NCBI GenBank assembly: GCA_035362935.1 | Contig: DAOSEC010000018.1 | Coordinates: forward strand, 1-40,473 | Reading direction: 5' to 3' | DNA from: DAOSEC01 sp035362935 | GTDB taxonomy: Bacteria > Bacillota_I > Bacilli_A > ML615J-28 > CAG-313 | DNA: 40,473 bases | Shown here: positions 15,713 to 24,516 of the stretch, piece after piece | Numbering within the stretch: the stretch's first letter is position 1 | Layout of the letters: every line of letters starts with the position of its first letter | Notes under the pieces: model-generated | What the model was told of the DNA's origin: nothing | What the model saw: the letters and a program-made list of their open reading frames with translations, nothing else | Database searches by the model: none | Program-made: the position numbers and the translations under genes

Positions 15713-16150
15713 CATTATTATGATACCGATGATTTAAAGACTTAGGTTTGAGAGTTTAAACTTGCTTTCAAAAATGTAAATATAAAAACACAAAAGGTCA
15801 ATAAAAATACGAAAGCATAATAAGTACACAAATAGACGGTTGCATATGGTCTATATAATAAGAGAATTTACCTTAATGTAGCTAATATAGTGAAATATCA
15901 GGTCTTGTATCCGTAACTGCTATAAAAACACCAAGATCATTTGTTTCAATTCTTGGTGATTTTTATACGATTTAAATTTGATTTTCTTTTGAATAACAAC
16001 TGATGAGTGGTAAACTGATGCGTTTACTTGTACAATCACAGACTGTATTAACGTGTGGTATAGGTTTTTTTCTATATTGATTGGTTTAAATAAACCGAAG
16101 AAATATTTTTAAAACGTATCTTTAGGAATTGGCCTATTTCTGTGTTTTTA
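15713..16150. other. Gene-free stretch between element E and the ATPase cassette
   Basis: I see no credible gene on either strand. The one clear structure is a terminator-like hairpin at 15929-15964: CACCAAGA / TCTTGGTG with a 14-base loop and ATTTTT. The rest is AT-rich sequence without recognisable remnants. Confidence 0.6.
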
Positions 16151-16151
16151 G

Positions 16152-16195
16152 AAAACGGGACAAAATATTCATAAAACACATTGTAAAACGGGACA
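16152..16195 (+). repeat. Upstream AAAACGGGACA pair of the ATPase cassette
   Basis: AAAACGGGACA begins at 16152 and again at 16185, 33 bp apart (about three helical turns). The second copy lies between the -35 and -10 boxes of the ATPase gene, so a protein bound there would control it. The same pair with the same spacing follows the gene's stop codon. Confidence 0.8.
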
Positions 16196-16209
16196 AATAG
16201 TTGTATAAT
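16181..16209 (+). promoter_or_regulatory. Promoter of the ATPase-DUF4143 gene, overlapped by an iteron
   Basis: TTGTAA at 16181-16186 and TATAAT at 16204-16209 are 17 bp apart. The second AAAACGGGACA (16185-16195) begins in the -35 box and fills most of the spacer, a classic operator position for autorepression. Confidence 0.65.
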
Positions 16210-16230
16210 ATGATTATCGAGGTGGTTAAT

Positions 16231-17580
16231 GTGTTATTTAGAAAAATTAAAAAACAAATTGAAGATTGGATTTTGAATGGAAATGATGCACTATTAATAA
16301 CAGGGGCTCGACAAGTTGGCAAGTCATTCATTATTCGTGAAACCCTAAAAGAGAAAGCAGTGGACTTCATTGAATTTAACTTTATTAAGCAAACCAAATT
16401 ACTAGAGATTTTTAAATCCGCGATTGAAGAAGATGCCGACAAGTTCTTAATGGTATTACGAGTTGCAGCTAATAAACACCTCAAAGATGGAACGATAATC
16501 TTTTTTGATGAAATCCAAGAATGCAAGGAAGTTGTTACAATCATTAAATTCTTAGTTGAACAAGGAAAATTCAAGTATGTATTAAGTGGATCACTGCTCG
16601 GAGTAGAACTGGTGGATTTACGTTCCGCTCCTGTTGGATATCTTACAACCATCGATATGTATCCAATGGATTTTGAAGAATTCTTAATCGCGAATGGACT
16701 TGGAGATGATGTAATCAGTCATTTAAAACAATGTTACACGCAATTAACTCCTGTTGATGATTTTGTTCATGATAAAATCATTGAAGCATTCTACACGTAT
16801 TTGATCGTTGGCGGAATGCCTGAAGCTGTTCAAACCTACCTTGATTCCAATGATTTTGTTCAAGTTTCAAAAGTTCATGGGAAAATTCAAAGGGAGTATC
16901 GAAAAGACTTCACAAGATATGAACAGTCAAAGAAACTGAAACTCATTAAAACGTATGATTTAATTCCAGCTGAGTTGAACACCAAAAACAAACGCTACAC
17001 TTTTACTATCCTTGATAAGGAACTTCGTTTTGATCGTTATGAAAATAGTTTTAATTGGTTAATTGATGCAGGCGTATCATTGCCTGTATATAATGTAACT
17101 GAATTCAAAATTCCTTTGGAAGCGAGCAAAAAAAGTAATCTTTTTAAATTATTTCTTTCAGATGTTGGGATGTTAACTAGCGCATATGGGTCGGCTACCA
17201 TTTTAAAACTTCTTGAGAAAGGTAAAGATATCAATTGTGGTTCAATGTTTGAAAACGCCATTGCACAAGAATTAACAGCACACGGATATAAAAATTACTA
17301 TTTCAATAACAAAAAGCATGGGGAAGTAGATTTTCTCATCGAACATAACAATGATCTTCTTCCAATCGAAGTGAAAAGTGGTAAGGATTATCAGAAGCAT
17401 TCTGCATTGTCCTATTTTGTATCTACACGTCAGTTTAATAGTGCAATTGTGTTGTCTAACTACAATGTTAGTAAAAAAGATAAAATAATGTATTTACCAA
17501 TATATATGATTATGTTCATTGAAAAAAACGAAGTGATTGAAAAGAGAAAACCTCTCAATCTGCGGGTATTATCGCTTTAG
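16231..17580 (+). CDS. AAA ATPase with C-terminal DUF4143 (PD-(D/E)XK-like) domain
   Basis: 449 residues from GTG 16231, chosen because GAGGTGG lies 5 bases upstream; the frame opens at 16201 but that is the promoter. The N-terminal AAA_14 ATPase has Walker A GARQVGKS (25-32), Walker B TIIFFDEIQE (88-97) and a sensor-like YVLSGS (116-121). The C-terminal DUF4143 region ends with HGEVDFLIEHNNDLLPIEVK, in which D367 and E380-x-K382 match a PD-(D/E)XK nuclease core. These proteins are widespread in accessory DNA, and their job is not known to me. The stop codon's last base abuts the downstream repeat pair, so gene and repeats form a compact cassette. An autoregulated addiction, defence or homing unit is an inference. 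Confidence 0.85.
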   Translation: MLFRKIKKQIEDWILNGNDALLITGARQVGKSFIIRETLKEKAVDFIEFNFIKQTKLLEIFKSAIEEDADKFLMVLRVAANKHLKDGTIIFFDEIQECKEVVTIIKFLVEQGKFKYVLSGSLLGVELVDLRSAPVGYLTTIDMYPMDFEEFLIANGLGDDVISHLKQCYTQLTPVDDFVHDKIIEAFYTYLIVGGMPEAVQTYLDSNDFVQVSKVHGKIQREYRKDFTRYEQSKKLKLIKTYDLIPAELNTKNKRYTFTILDKELRFDRYENSFNWLIDAGVSLPVYNVTEFKIPLEASKKSNLFKLFLSDVGMLTSAYGSATILKLLEKGKDINCGSMFENAIAQELTAHGYKNYYFNNKKHGEVDFLIEHNNDLLPIEVKSGKDYQKHSALSYFVSTRQFNSAIVLSNYNVSKKDKIMYLPIYMIMFIEKNEVIEKRKPLNLRVLSL

Positions 17581-17624
17581 AAAACGGGACAATCATCAAT
17601 ATTTTATTCTTCGAAAACGGGACA
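17581..17624 (+). repeat. Downstream AAAACGGGACA pair of the ATPase cassette
   Basis: AAAACGGGAC begins at 17581, immediately after the TAG of the ATPase gene, and again at 17614: 33 bp apart, as upstream. The sequence between the words is not conserved, so the words and their spacing are what is kept. Both pairs begin with G before AAAACGGGACA. Confidence 0.8.
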
Positions 17625-17714
17625 GTGCTTGTCTATAAATCAATGAAATATCTTCTTTACATAATGATATAACTTATTATTAAACATCATTTCAAGTATG
17701 GAAGGAAATGGAAT

Positions 17715-18674
17715 ATGATTACATTTCAATATTATGAAGATCGATATTTTTACGATATAGAGAAAATGGTTATCCATAGTTATACCTATGATATACCTAT
17801 TTGGGGATTGAGTCGTCATGAGTTTACAAAGGCAATCCACCCAGATTTTAAGAGTTGCCACCAAGCATGGAATGAATCAATGGGGTTGTCTTTCGAAGAT
17901 AATCATTTGGTAGCAGCTGTGTTATCAGAAGGAACATACGATGGTGATGCATTTTTAATATTTGATTCTAAAGAAAGAACAAATGATTTAGAGTTAATTA
18001 AACGTATGGTGAAATTTGCTATAACACACCTTTCTTCCATCGATGAGGATAGAGTCACTAGAACGCTTAATATACAAATTCCTAACTGGAACACTAGTCT
18101 TATAGATGTTGTTATGTCTTTCGGATTTGTAAAAACAGAGTATAGTGAAAATATTAACATCTTACCATTTGATGAAAAACAATTCGAAGTGGCTTTACCA
18201 AATGGTTTTCGGTTCAACAAACAACCTGTTCCTGCTTTTTATCTATCAAATGTTCATAGAATGTCTTTTAATTATGGATTTCCATATGCTGAAAACGGAA
18301 GCAAAGCATTTCATGCCTTACGACAAATGAAACATTATGATCCTTCATTAGAAGTGGTAATATTAGATGAGGAAAATCAACCAGTAGCATTCGCGATTGG
18401 ATGGATGGATCCGTCTTTGCCATATGCAGAACTAGAACCTATGGCTGTTTGTTGGTGGCACCGGCGAAAGGGCTTAGGGAAAGCACTTCTTCACGAGTTA
18501 GCGAATCGCATTAAGGCGAAATATCCTCATGCGTCTGGGATGACTGGTGGAGATCAACCTTTCTATACGTCTATAGGATTTCAAACCGTTGCAACTTTAC
18601 CGACATATCAATACAAAAGAACGATTCATAGATCGTGGGATCCAAAATCAAAAGACGAGCGATACGATATTTGA
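17715..18674 (+). CDS. GNAT acetyltransferase with two GNAT-like halves
   Basis: 319 residues. The C-terminal half has the acetyl-CoA motif A as MAVCWWHRRKGLGKALLHEL (R-R-K-G-L-G-K-A), followed by FYTSIGF, as in active GNATs. The N-terminal half is GNAT-sized but lacks a clear Q/R-x-x-G-x-G/A, the usual state of the degenerate half of tandem GNAT proteins. ATG 17715 has GGAAGGAAA upstream. The substrate is unknown. It is the first gene after the accessory region and has the smoother coding character of the block to the right. Confidence 0.8.
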   Translation: MITFQYYEDRYFYDIEKMVIHSYTYDIPIWGLSRHEFTKAIHPDFKSCHQAWNESMGLSFEDNHLVAAVLSEGTYDGDAFLIFDSKERTNDLELIKRMVKFAITHLSSIDEDRVTRTLNIQIPNWNTSLIDVVMSFGFVKTEYSENINILPFDEKQFEVALPNGFRFNKQPVPAFYLSNVHRMSFNYGFPYAENGSKAFHALRQMKHYDPSLEVVILDEENQPVAFAIGWMDPSLPYAELEPMAVCWWHRRKGLGKALLHELANRIKAKYPHASGMTGGDQPFYTSIGFQTVATLPTYQYKRTIHRSWDPKSKDERYDI

Positions 18675-18740
18675 TCATTGATTATATTTTGAAGTTTGAC
18701 CTCATTTAAGAATAGACTAGTAACTTTAGAGGAGAATAGT

Positions 18741-19670
18741 ATGGACACTAAAATTTACTTAACCAATAATCGTGTTAGTACTCTTGGTTTTGGTGCTTGG
18801 CCATTAGGAAACACATCAAGTGGTCACACTATGAGTGAAGAAGAAGGAATTGCTTTGGTCAAAAAAGCATTTTATTCTGGAATCAATTTCTTTGATACTG
18901 CACCAAATTATGCTTTGGGAAGAAGCGAAACTATTTTGGGAAAAGCACTGAGCAATGTTAGAGATAAGGTTATTATCAACACCAAGTTTGGTCATCATGT
19001 TGATGGTATAATTGATTTTGATGTCAATAAACTGAGGTCATCTATTGAAGGAAGTCTAAAAAGATTAAATACAACCTATATAGACTCTGTGATACTACAT
19101 AATCCAAACAAAGACATCCTAATGGGTCAAACTAGCCATTTTGCAATATTAGACATGTTAAAAAAAGAAGGATTGATCAAAGGTTATGGTGTTAGTATTG
19201 ATACAGATGAAGAGGTTGAACTCACACTAAAATACTTAAAGGTTGATGTAATCGAACTACTATTCAATGTTTTTGCTCAATCATCTAGACACTATTTTGA
19301 TGAAATAAAGAAAAGAGAGATATCACTAATCATCAAAGTTCCACTCGATTCAGGGTGGTTGACAGGTAAGTATCATAAAAACATGGTGTTTGATGGTATT
19401 CGCTCTCGTTGGACAAAACACGATATTCATCGACGACATAACTTAGTACAAGCAATAAAAGAGCACGTTCATAGTGAAGATTTAACCAAGTATGCTCTTG
19501 GATTCATATGGTCTTATGATGCAGTTACGACCATAATACCGGGTATGAGAACCGAAACCCAACTTAGTGAGCATATAAATGCATGGAAGTCAACATTTGA
19601 TTATCGTTTAAAATCATATTTTGAGAACTTCTACGATGAAAAAATCAAAAAAGAACCATTACTGTGGTAA
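18741..19670 (+). CDS. Aldo/keto reductase
   Basis: 309 residues from ATG 18741, which has AGAGGAG upstream; the frame extends to 18696 without one. The TIM-barrel family signatures are present: LGFGAWPLGN, NFFDTAPNYALGRSE (catalytic Asp and Tyr), VIINTKFG (Lys) and DSVILHNP (His). It is probably a cytosolic NADPH-dependent carbonyl reductase; the substrate cannot be read from sequence. It lies 66 bases after the GNAT gene. Confidence 0.85.
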   Translation: MDTKIYLTNNRVSTLGFGAWPLGNTSSGHTMSEEEGIALVKKAFYSGINFFDTAPNYALGRSETILGKALSNVRDKVIINTKFGHHVDGIIDFDVNKLRSSIEGSLKRLNTTYIDSVILHNPNKDILMGQTSHFAILDMLKKEGLIKGYGVSIDTDEEVELTLKYLKVDVIELLFNVFAQSSRHYFDEIKKREISLIIKVPLDSGWLTGKYHKNMVFDGIRSRWTKHDIHRRHNLVQAIKEHVHSEDLTKYALGFIWSYDAVTTIIPGMRTETQLSEHINAWKSTFDYRLKSYFENFYDEKIKKEPLLW

Positions 19671-19722
19671 CAAAATACAACAATTTCTTTTAGTAATCTT
19701 GTAAAAGAGGTAGGAGGAACAA

Positions 19723-20091
19723 ATGGAACTTTTCGAAGAATTTTTAAGAAAGATACAAGATGATCAAAATCAAAAGAGGATGATTGATTTGTTTTCGTGG
19801 ATTTCGAATCAATATCCAAACCTTGAACCAAGAATCGCTTGGAATCAACCAATTTATACAGATCATGGCACATTTATCATAGGATTTAGCGTAGCCAAAG
19901 CTCATATGTCCATTGCACCTGAAAACGCTGCTATACTTCGATTTTCTGATGATATTCGGAAAGTGGGTTATGAACATACCAATGAGATTATTCGAGTTAA
20001 ATGGAACCAACCACTAAACTATGAGTTAATACAATTATTGATTGAATATAATATTAAAGATAAAAAAAATCACACAAGTTTTTGGCGATAA
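19723..20091 (+). CDS. DUF1801 / YdhG-like protein
   Basis: 122 residues starting MELFEEFLRKIQDDQNQKRM behind TAGGAGG. The segments EPRIAWNQPIYTDHGTFIIG and FSVAKAHMSIAPENAAI are characteristic of the small YdhG/DUF1801 alpha-beta family, sometimes called iron-chaperone-like from its frataxin-like fold. The biochemical role is unsettled. Close spacing to both neighbours suggests a shared transcript with the reductase and mutY. Confidence 0.75.
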   Translation: MELFEEFLRKIQDDQNQKRMIDLFSWISNQYPNLEPRIAWNQPIYTDHGTFIIGFSVAKAHMSIAPENAAILRFSDDIRKVGYEHTNEIIRVKWNQPLNYELIQLLIEYNIKDKKNHTSFWR

Positions 20092-20133
20092 TCTTAGATT
20101 GCAACTGTGTTTTTAGGAAAGGAACTATGGCAT

Positions 20134-21189
20134 ATGATATCTCAAAATCAAATACGACTGCTTCTTATGTTATGGTTTGAATCTAATGCAAGAGTACTTC
20201 CGTGGCGTGAAACGAAAAACCCATATTTTATTTGGATTTCTGAGATTATGCTTCAACAAACAAGGGTAGAAGCTGTCATTGAATATTACAGCAAATTTAT
20301 CACACGACTTCCAACCATATTTGATTTAGCAAACGTGGAAGATGATGAACTATATAAACTTTGGCAAGGATTAGGTTACTACTCAAGAGCAAAAAACCTA
20401 AAAAAAGCTGCTGGAATTGTTATCGAGCAATTTTCAGGTGTGATGCCTAATCGTAAAGAAGAATTAATCAAGTTACCTGGAATTGGTCCATACACTGCTG
20501 GCGCGATTGCATCCATCGCATTTGATGAGCGAACTCCTGCAATTGATGGCAATGTAATGAGAGTGATTTCCCGACTATATGGTAGCACATTAGATATCAC
20601 AACAAAGGTTGCAAAGCAAGAAATTGAAGCACTGGTTGTGGACTTACTGCCTACCAAAGAAATTGGTAAGTTTAATCAAGCACTGATGGAGTTAGGTGCA
20701 ACTGTTTGTATTCCAAATGGAAAACCCAAATGTCGACAGTGCCCTTTAAACGAATGGTGCAGTGCTTCAATCAATCAAACAACTAACGAAATTCCAGTAA
20801 AAAGCAAGAAGAAAGATCGAGTCATTGAACCAAGAACGGTGTTACTTACGAAAGTTGGGTCTAACTGGCTAATACGCAAACGGCCAAGTAAAGGGTTGCT
20901 TGCTAATTTATGGGAATTTCCAAACCTAATTGGAAAACCATCCATTATGGAGTTAAAAAGATTTTTATTAGAACACCATATTGAAGTAGCATCAATCGCA
21001 AAATCAGAAGATGCAAAACATATTTTTTCTCATATTGAGTGGCATATGGAAACATACTTGGTTGAAGGTCGATTGTTAGAAGATTTGGACAATGGTTTTC
21101 TATTAACTTCGGAAATTGAGTTAAACGACCAATATTCGGTTCCTGCTGCATTTTCACACTGTCTTCGAATAATTAACAATCTCAAATAA
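20134..21189 (+). CDS. mutY: A/G-specific adenine glycosylase MutY
   Basis: MutY removes adenine mispaired with 8-oxoguanine in base-excision repair. From ATG 20134 the protein is 351 residues. Catalytic residues align exactly: Glu37 in ISEIMLQQT and Asp138 in AIDGNV, with the helix-hairpin-helix LPGIGPYTAGAIASIAF before it. Cysteines 192, 200, 203 and 209 form the iron-sulfur loop, with seven rather than six residues in the first gap. The C-terminal Nudix-like domain ends IEWHMETYLVEG and VPAAFSHCLRII. AAAGG upstream supports this start over the longer frame from 20107. Confidence 0.93.
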   Translation: MISQNQIRLLLMLWFESNARVLPWRETKNPYFIWISEIMLQQTRVEAVIEYYSKFITRLPTIFDLANVEDDELYKLWQGLGYYSRAKNLKKAAGIVIEQFSGVMPNRKEELIKLPGIGPYTAGAIASIAFDERTPAIDGNVMRVISRLYGSTLDITTKVAKQEIEALVVDLLPTKEIGKFNQALMELGATVCIPNGKPKCRQCPLNEWCSASINQTTNEIPVKSKKKDRVIEPRTVLLTKVGSNWLIRKRPSKGLLANLWEFPNLIGKPSIMELKRFLLEHHIEVASIAKSEDAKHIFSHIEWHMETYLVEGRLLEDLDNGFLLTSEIELNDQYSVPAAFSHCLRIINNLK

Positions 21190-21219
21190 AACACGAAGAG
21201 AAGCCTCTTCGTGTTTTTG
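21188..21219. terminator. Bidirectional terminator between mutY and the aldolase gene
   Basis: Stem ACACGAAGAG (21191-21200) / CTCTTCGTGT (21205-21214) with AAGC loop, flanked by A and T runs so that it works for both convergent genes. Confidence 0.85.
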
Positions 21220-21864
21220 TTATTTGTTTGATTTTGCGTAATCTTGTAAGAATTTTTCAATACCGATATCTGTCAAAGGGTGATTGAACATATCCATAAG
21301 TATTTTGTATGGTATGGTCGCAACATCTGCTCCAATTTTTGCGCAATTTACAACATGTAGAGGTGATCGGATGCTTGCACAAATGATTTGAGTTGTAATG
21401 CCATAATTGTCATAAATTTGTTTGATATCTTCAATCAAAATTAAACTCTCTTGACTAATGTCGTCTAATCTTCCTAAGAATGGTGATACATAAGTAGCAC
21501 CAGCTTTCGCTGCAAGAAGTGCTTGATTCGCAGAAAATATTAGTGTAACGTTCGTGCGAATGCCCTTCGCAGAAAGAACTTTCACTGCTTTTAGTCCTTC
21601 TTTGGTCATAGGAACTTTAATTACAATCTTTGGAGAGATTTTCATAAGTTCGAATGCTTCTTCAATCATTCCTTTGCTATCAAGCGAAATGACTTCCCCT
21701 GAAATACAATCATCAACGATGTTGCTTATTTCAATCAAAGTTTCCGTGAGATTTCGACCACTTTTTAAGATTAGACTTGGGTTCGTAGTAACTCCATCAA
21801 TAATTCCTAACTCCCATGCGTGTTTAATTTCATCAATGTTTGCTGTGTCGATAAAAAATTTCAT
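21220..21864 (-). CDS. Fructose-6-phosphate aldolase / transaldolase-like protein
   Basis: 214 residues from ATG 21864 (AAAGGAAAA upstream), matching the short TalC/FSA class. Signature segments are MKFFIDTANIDEIKHA, GVTTNPSLI, and IVIKVPMTKEGLKA with the Schiff-base Lys83; VSPFLGRLDD and a C-terminal FLQDYAKSNK follow. The enzyme is a cytosolic class I aldolase: either fructose-6-phosphate aldolase or a small transaldolase in the non-oxidative pentose phosphate pathway; sequence alone does not separate the two. It starts 19 bases after the ggt stop, so it is likely the second gene of that operon. Confidence 0.88.
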   Translation of the reverse strand: MKFFIDTANIDEIKHAWELGIIDGVTTNPSLILKSGRNLTETLIEISNIVDDCISGEVISLDSKGMIEEAFELMKISPKIVIKVPMTKEGLKAVKVLSAKGIRTNVTLIFSANQALLAAKAGATYVSPFLGRLDDISQESLILIEDIKQIYDNYGITTQIICASIRSPLHVVNCAKIGADVATIPYKILMDMFNHPLTDIGIEKFLQDYAKSNK

Positions 21865-21883
21865 CTTTAATTTTCCTTTCTTT

Positions 21884-23497
21884 TTAATATGATGCGATAG
21901 AACCATCGGTTCTTGATTCCGTACCGGCGACATATACGCCATTTTTTGGATTTCTCCATATGATTTGCCCCCTACCAAATGAACCAATGTTTGGTTCAAT
22001 CGATATTTCATGACCTAATTTCATTAGACCATCAACAATAGATAAATCAAAGTTCGGTTCAACAACCACTTTTTTCTTTTCCATCCACTGCCATCTTGGA
22101 GCATCAAGTGCCGCTTGTGGATTCAATTTGTAATCAATGGAGTTCATTATAACCTGCATATGTCCCTGAGGTTGCATAAATCCACCCATCACCCCAAATG
22201 GGCCAATTGCTTCATTTCCTTTCGTAAGAAAACCTGGAATGATAGTGTGAAGTGTTTTTTTATTTGGTCCTAAGGCATTTGCATGTGTAGAATCAAATGA
22301 AAAATTATGTCCCCGATTTTGTAACGCAATCCCTGTATTTGAAATTACAATTCCAGAACCAAATCCCATGTAGTTGCTTTGGATGTAGGAAACCATATTG
22401 CCATCTTTATCAGCTGTTGCTAGATAAACAGTACCACTACTTGTAGGATTTCCAGATACAGGATTAAGTGCATGGTTTGATATAAGATTTCTTCTAATTG
22501 ATGCATAGGATTCCGAAAGTAAGTCCTCGTTTGCTACCTTCATCATTGTAGGATCGGTTATGTAGTTTAATCCATCGGCGAAAGCTAGCTTCATTGATTC
22601 AATTTGCTTATGTACTGAATCAACGGAAGGTTTTCCAGATAGTTCGAATCCTTTTATGATATTAAGAGCTTCTAGTGCGATGATTCCTTGGCCATTTGGT
22701 GGAATTTCCCAAACGCGATATCCTTTATAATCAATCGAGATTGGAGTTACCCAAGAAGGTTTATATTGTTCTAAATCTGATTTTGTTATAAATCCGTTGT
22801 ATTTTTTGGAAAACGCATCAATTTGGACTGCTAGTTCTCCTTGATAAAAAGCAGATGCATTTGTTTTCCCAATTAACTCTAAGGTTTTTGCATGTGCTTC
22901 TGATTTCCAAATTTCACCAACTTCAGGGCATATGCCATTTGGAATAAATGTATCAAACCAAGGTTTGAATTCTTCGGCTGTGAATTGTTTTTGATAGAGT
23001 TGGTATGCACCTTTCCAATAGTATGCTAGAGTTGGAGATAGAGGATAACCATGTTTTGCATATTCAATTGCTGGTTGAAGCACTTCTAAGAGGGAAAGAT
23101 TGCCAAATTTTTCGGATAGTTCTTTCCAAGCCGCTGGGATTCCTGGTACCATAACAGGGATTAACCCATGTTTAGGAATTTCAGTTAAACCTCGTTCTTT
23201 GAGTTTTTCAATAGAAATAGATTTGGGGGATACTCCACTTGCATTCAGTCCGTGAAGTTGGTTGTTAAACCAAATGATCGCAAACGCATCTCCACCAATC
23301 CCATTGGATGTTGGTTCGACCACAGTTAAACAAGCAGCAGTAGCAATTGCGGCATCAATAGCATTTCCACCTTTTTTTAAAATTTCAAGTCCTGCTTGTG
23401 CTGCAAGGGGTTGTGAGGTTGCTACTACCCCATTTTTAGCATAGACAACATTGCGTTTTGATGGGTATGGATAGTTGTATGGATTATTGTAAAACAA
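21884..23497 (-). CDS. Gamma-glutamyltransferase family protein (YwrD-like)
   Basis: 537 residues. Ntn-hydrolase signatures include GVVATSQPLAAQAGLEILKK, GGNAIDAAIA, the nucleophile in TSSGTVYLATADKDGNMVS (Thr356, where autocleavage should occur), GFGSGIV and MGGFMQPQGHMQV. There is no signal peptide, so like Bacillus YwrD it should act in the cytosol, releasing glutamate from gamma-glutamyl compounds; a cephalosporin-acylase-like activity is also possible. The start is TTG at 23497, supported by AAAGGTGAT. It has a strong promoter and is divergent from the reductase at 23647. Confidence 0.88.
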   Translation of the reverse strand: MFYNNPYNYPYPSKRNVVYAKNGVVATSQPLAAQAGLEILKKGGNAIDAAIATAACLTVVEPTSNGIGGDAFAIIWFNNQLHGLNASGVSPKSISIEKLKERGLTEIPKHGLIPVMVPGIPAAWKELSEKFGNLSLLEVLQPAIEYAKHGYPLSPTLAYYWKGAYQLYQKQFTAEEFKPWFDTFIPNGICPEVGEIWKSEAHAKTLELIGKTNASAFYQGELAVQIDAFSKKYNGFITKSDLEQYKPSWVTPISIDYKGYRVWEIPPNGQGIIALEALNIIKGFELSGKPSVDSVHKQIESMKLAFADGLNYITDPTMMKVANEDLLSESYASIRRNLISNHALNPVSGNPTSSGTVYLATADKDGNMVSYIQSNYMGFGSGIVISNTGIALQNRGHNFSFDSTHANALGPNKKTLHTIIPGFLTKGNEAIGPFGVMGGFMQPQGHMQVIMNSIDYKLNPQAALDAPRWQWMEKKKVVVEPNFDLSIVDGLMKLGHEISIEPNIGSFGRGQIIWRNPKNGVYVAGTESRTDGSIASY

Positions 23498-23526
23498 GTT
23501 GACATCACCTTTACCTTTACACGCAC

Positions 23527-23555
23527 ATTATAATACATCTTGTGATATTTCTCAA
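23527..23555 (-). promoter_or_regulatory. Promoter of the ggt-like gene
   Basis: On the minus strand TTGAGA (23555-23550), 17 bp, TATAAT (23532-23527). Confidence 0.8.
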
Positions 23556-23584
23556 TAAAAAATCTTGTTTATAGTGTATAGGGT

Positions 23585-23613
23585 TTGAAATCTTAGTCAT
23601 CAAGGCGTATAAT
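23585..23613 (+). promoter_or_regulatory. Promoter of the reductase at 23647
   Basis: TTGAAA (23585-23590), 17 bp, TATAAT (23608-23613). It is arranged back to back with the ggt-like gene's promoter. Confidence 0.8.
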
Positions 23614-23646
23614 GACTTTGTAACAAAAAGAAATAAGGAGGGTTTT

Positions 23647-24456
23647 ATGAACCAGTTAAACTTTAAATTAGCAAATGGTGTATTGATTCCAGCAATTGGG
23701 TTTGGTACATGGCAAATTCCAGATGGAGAAGTTGCTTATAACGCAGTATTACACGCATTAAAAGCAGGGTATCGTCACATCGATACCGCAATGGCGTATA
23801 AAAATGAGGAAAGTGTTGGTCGAGCAATCAAGGACTTCGGGATCAAAAGAGAAGAAGTCTTTATCACAACAAAACTACCCGCATACATCAAAGGATACAA
23901 TGAAACATTAGAAGCATTTCAAAGTTCATTAGATAGATTAGGGGTAGAATATATAGACCTATATTTGATTCACGCACCTAAACCATGGGGTGTAGAGGGG
24001 GATGGGATGAATTACATGGATCAAAACATCGCTTCTTGGAAGGCATTTGAAGAATTATACAAAAGAGGATTGATTCGTTCAATTGGGGTATCCAATTTTG
24101 GTCCAAACCACTTAACTGCGCTAATGAAAGAAACAACGATTGTTCCAATGGTCAATCAAATTTTAGTGAATCCAAATGCGATTCCAAGAGAAAATATACT
24201 TTTCAATCAAAAACACAATATATTGATCGAAGCATATTCACCACTTGCGACGGGAAGAATTTTTCAAACAGATCGTTTTGATGCAATAGCTGTTAAATAT
24301 CATAAGACAGTAGCACAAATATGCATTCGTTGGAGTTATCAAATGGGATTTTCACCTTTGCCTAAATCCGTGACACCAAGTAGAATTGAAGAAAATCTAA
24401 ACATATTTGATTTTTCATTGACCCAAGAAGATATGGATTTGATCGGAAAACTATAA
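23647..24456 (+). CDS. Aldo/keto reductase (AKR5-like)
   Basis: 269 residues, ATG after AAGGAGGG. The catalytic set is intact: Asp and Tyr in HIDTAMAYKNEESVG, Lys in FITTKLPA, His in DLYLIHAPKPWG, and the cofactor-binding LPKSVTPSRIEENL. The family includes 2,5-diketo-gluconate and methylglyoxal reductases, which reduce small carbonyls with NADPH in the cytosol. It is a single-gene transcript with its own promoter and terminator. Confidence 0.9.
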   Translation: MNQLNFKLANGVLIPAIGFGTWQIPDGEVAYNAVLHALKAGYRHIDTAMAYKNEESVGRAIKDFGIKREEVFITTKLPAYIKGYNETLEAFQSSLDRLGVEYIDLYLIHAPKPWGVEGDGMNYMDQNIASWKAFEELYKRGLIRSIGVSNFGPNHLTALMKETTIVPMVNQILVNPNAIPRENILFNQKHNILIEAYSPLATGRIFQTDRFDAIAVKYHKTVAQICIRWSYQMGFSPLPKSVTPSRIEENLNIFDFSLTQEDMDLIGKL

Positions 24457-24466
24457 AAAAGTAAAA

Positions 24467-24505
24467 AAAGCTCAATGTTGTGTGAACACCACAACATTGA
24501 GCTTT
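24467..24505. terminator. Bidirectional terminator
   Basis: A 13-bp stem GCTCAATGTTGTG / CACAACATTGAGC with a 7-base loop, flanked by an A run and a T run, shared by the converging reductase and antiporter genes. Confidence 0.88.
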
Positions 24506-24516
24506 TTGTATTATTC

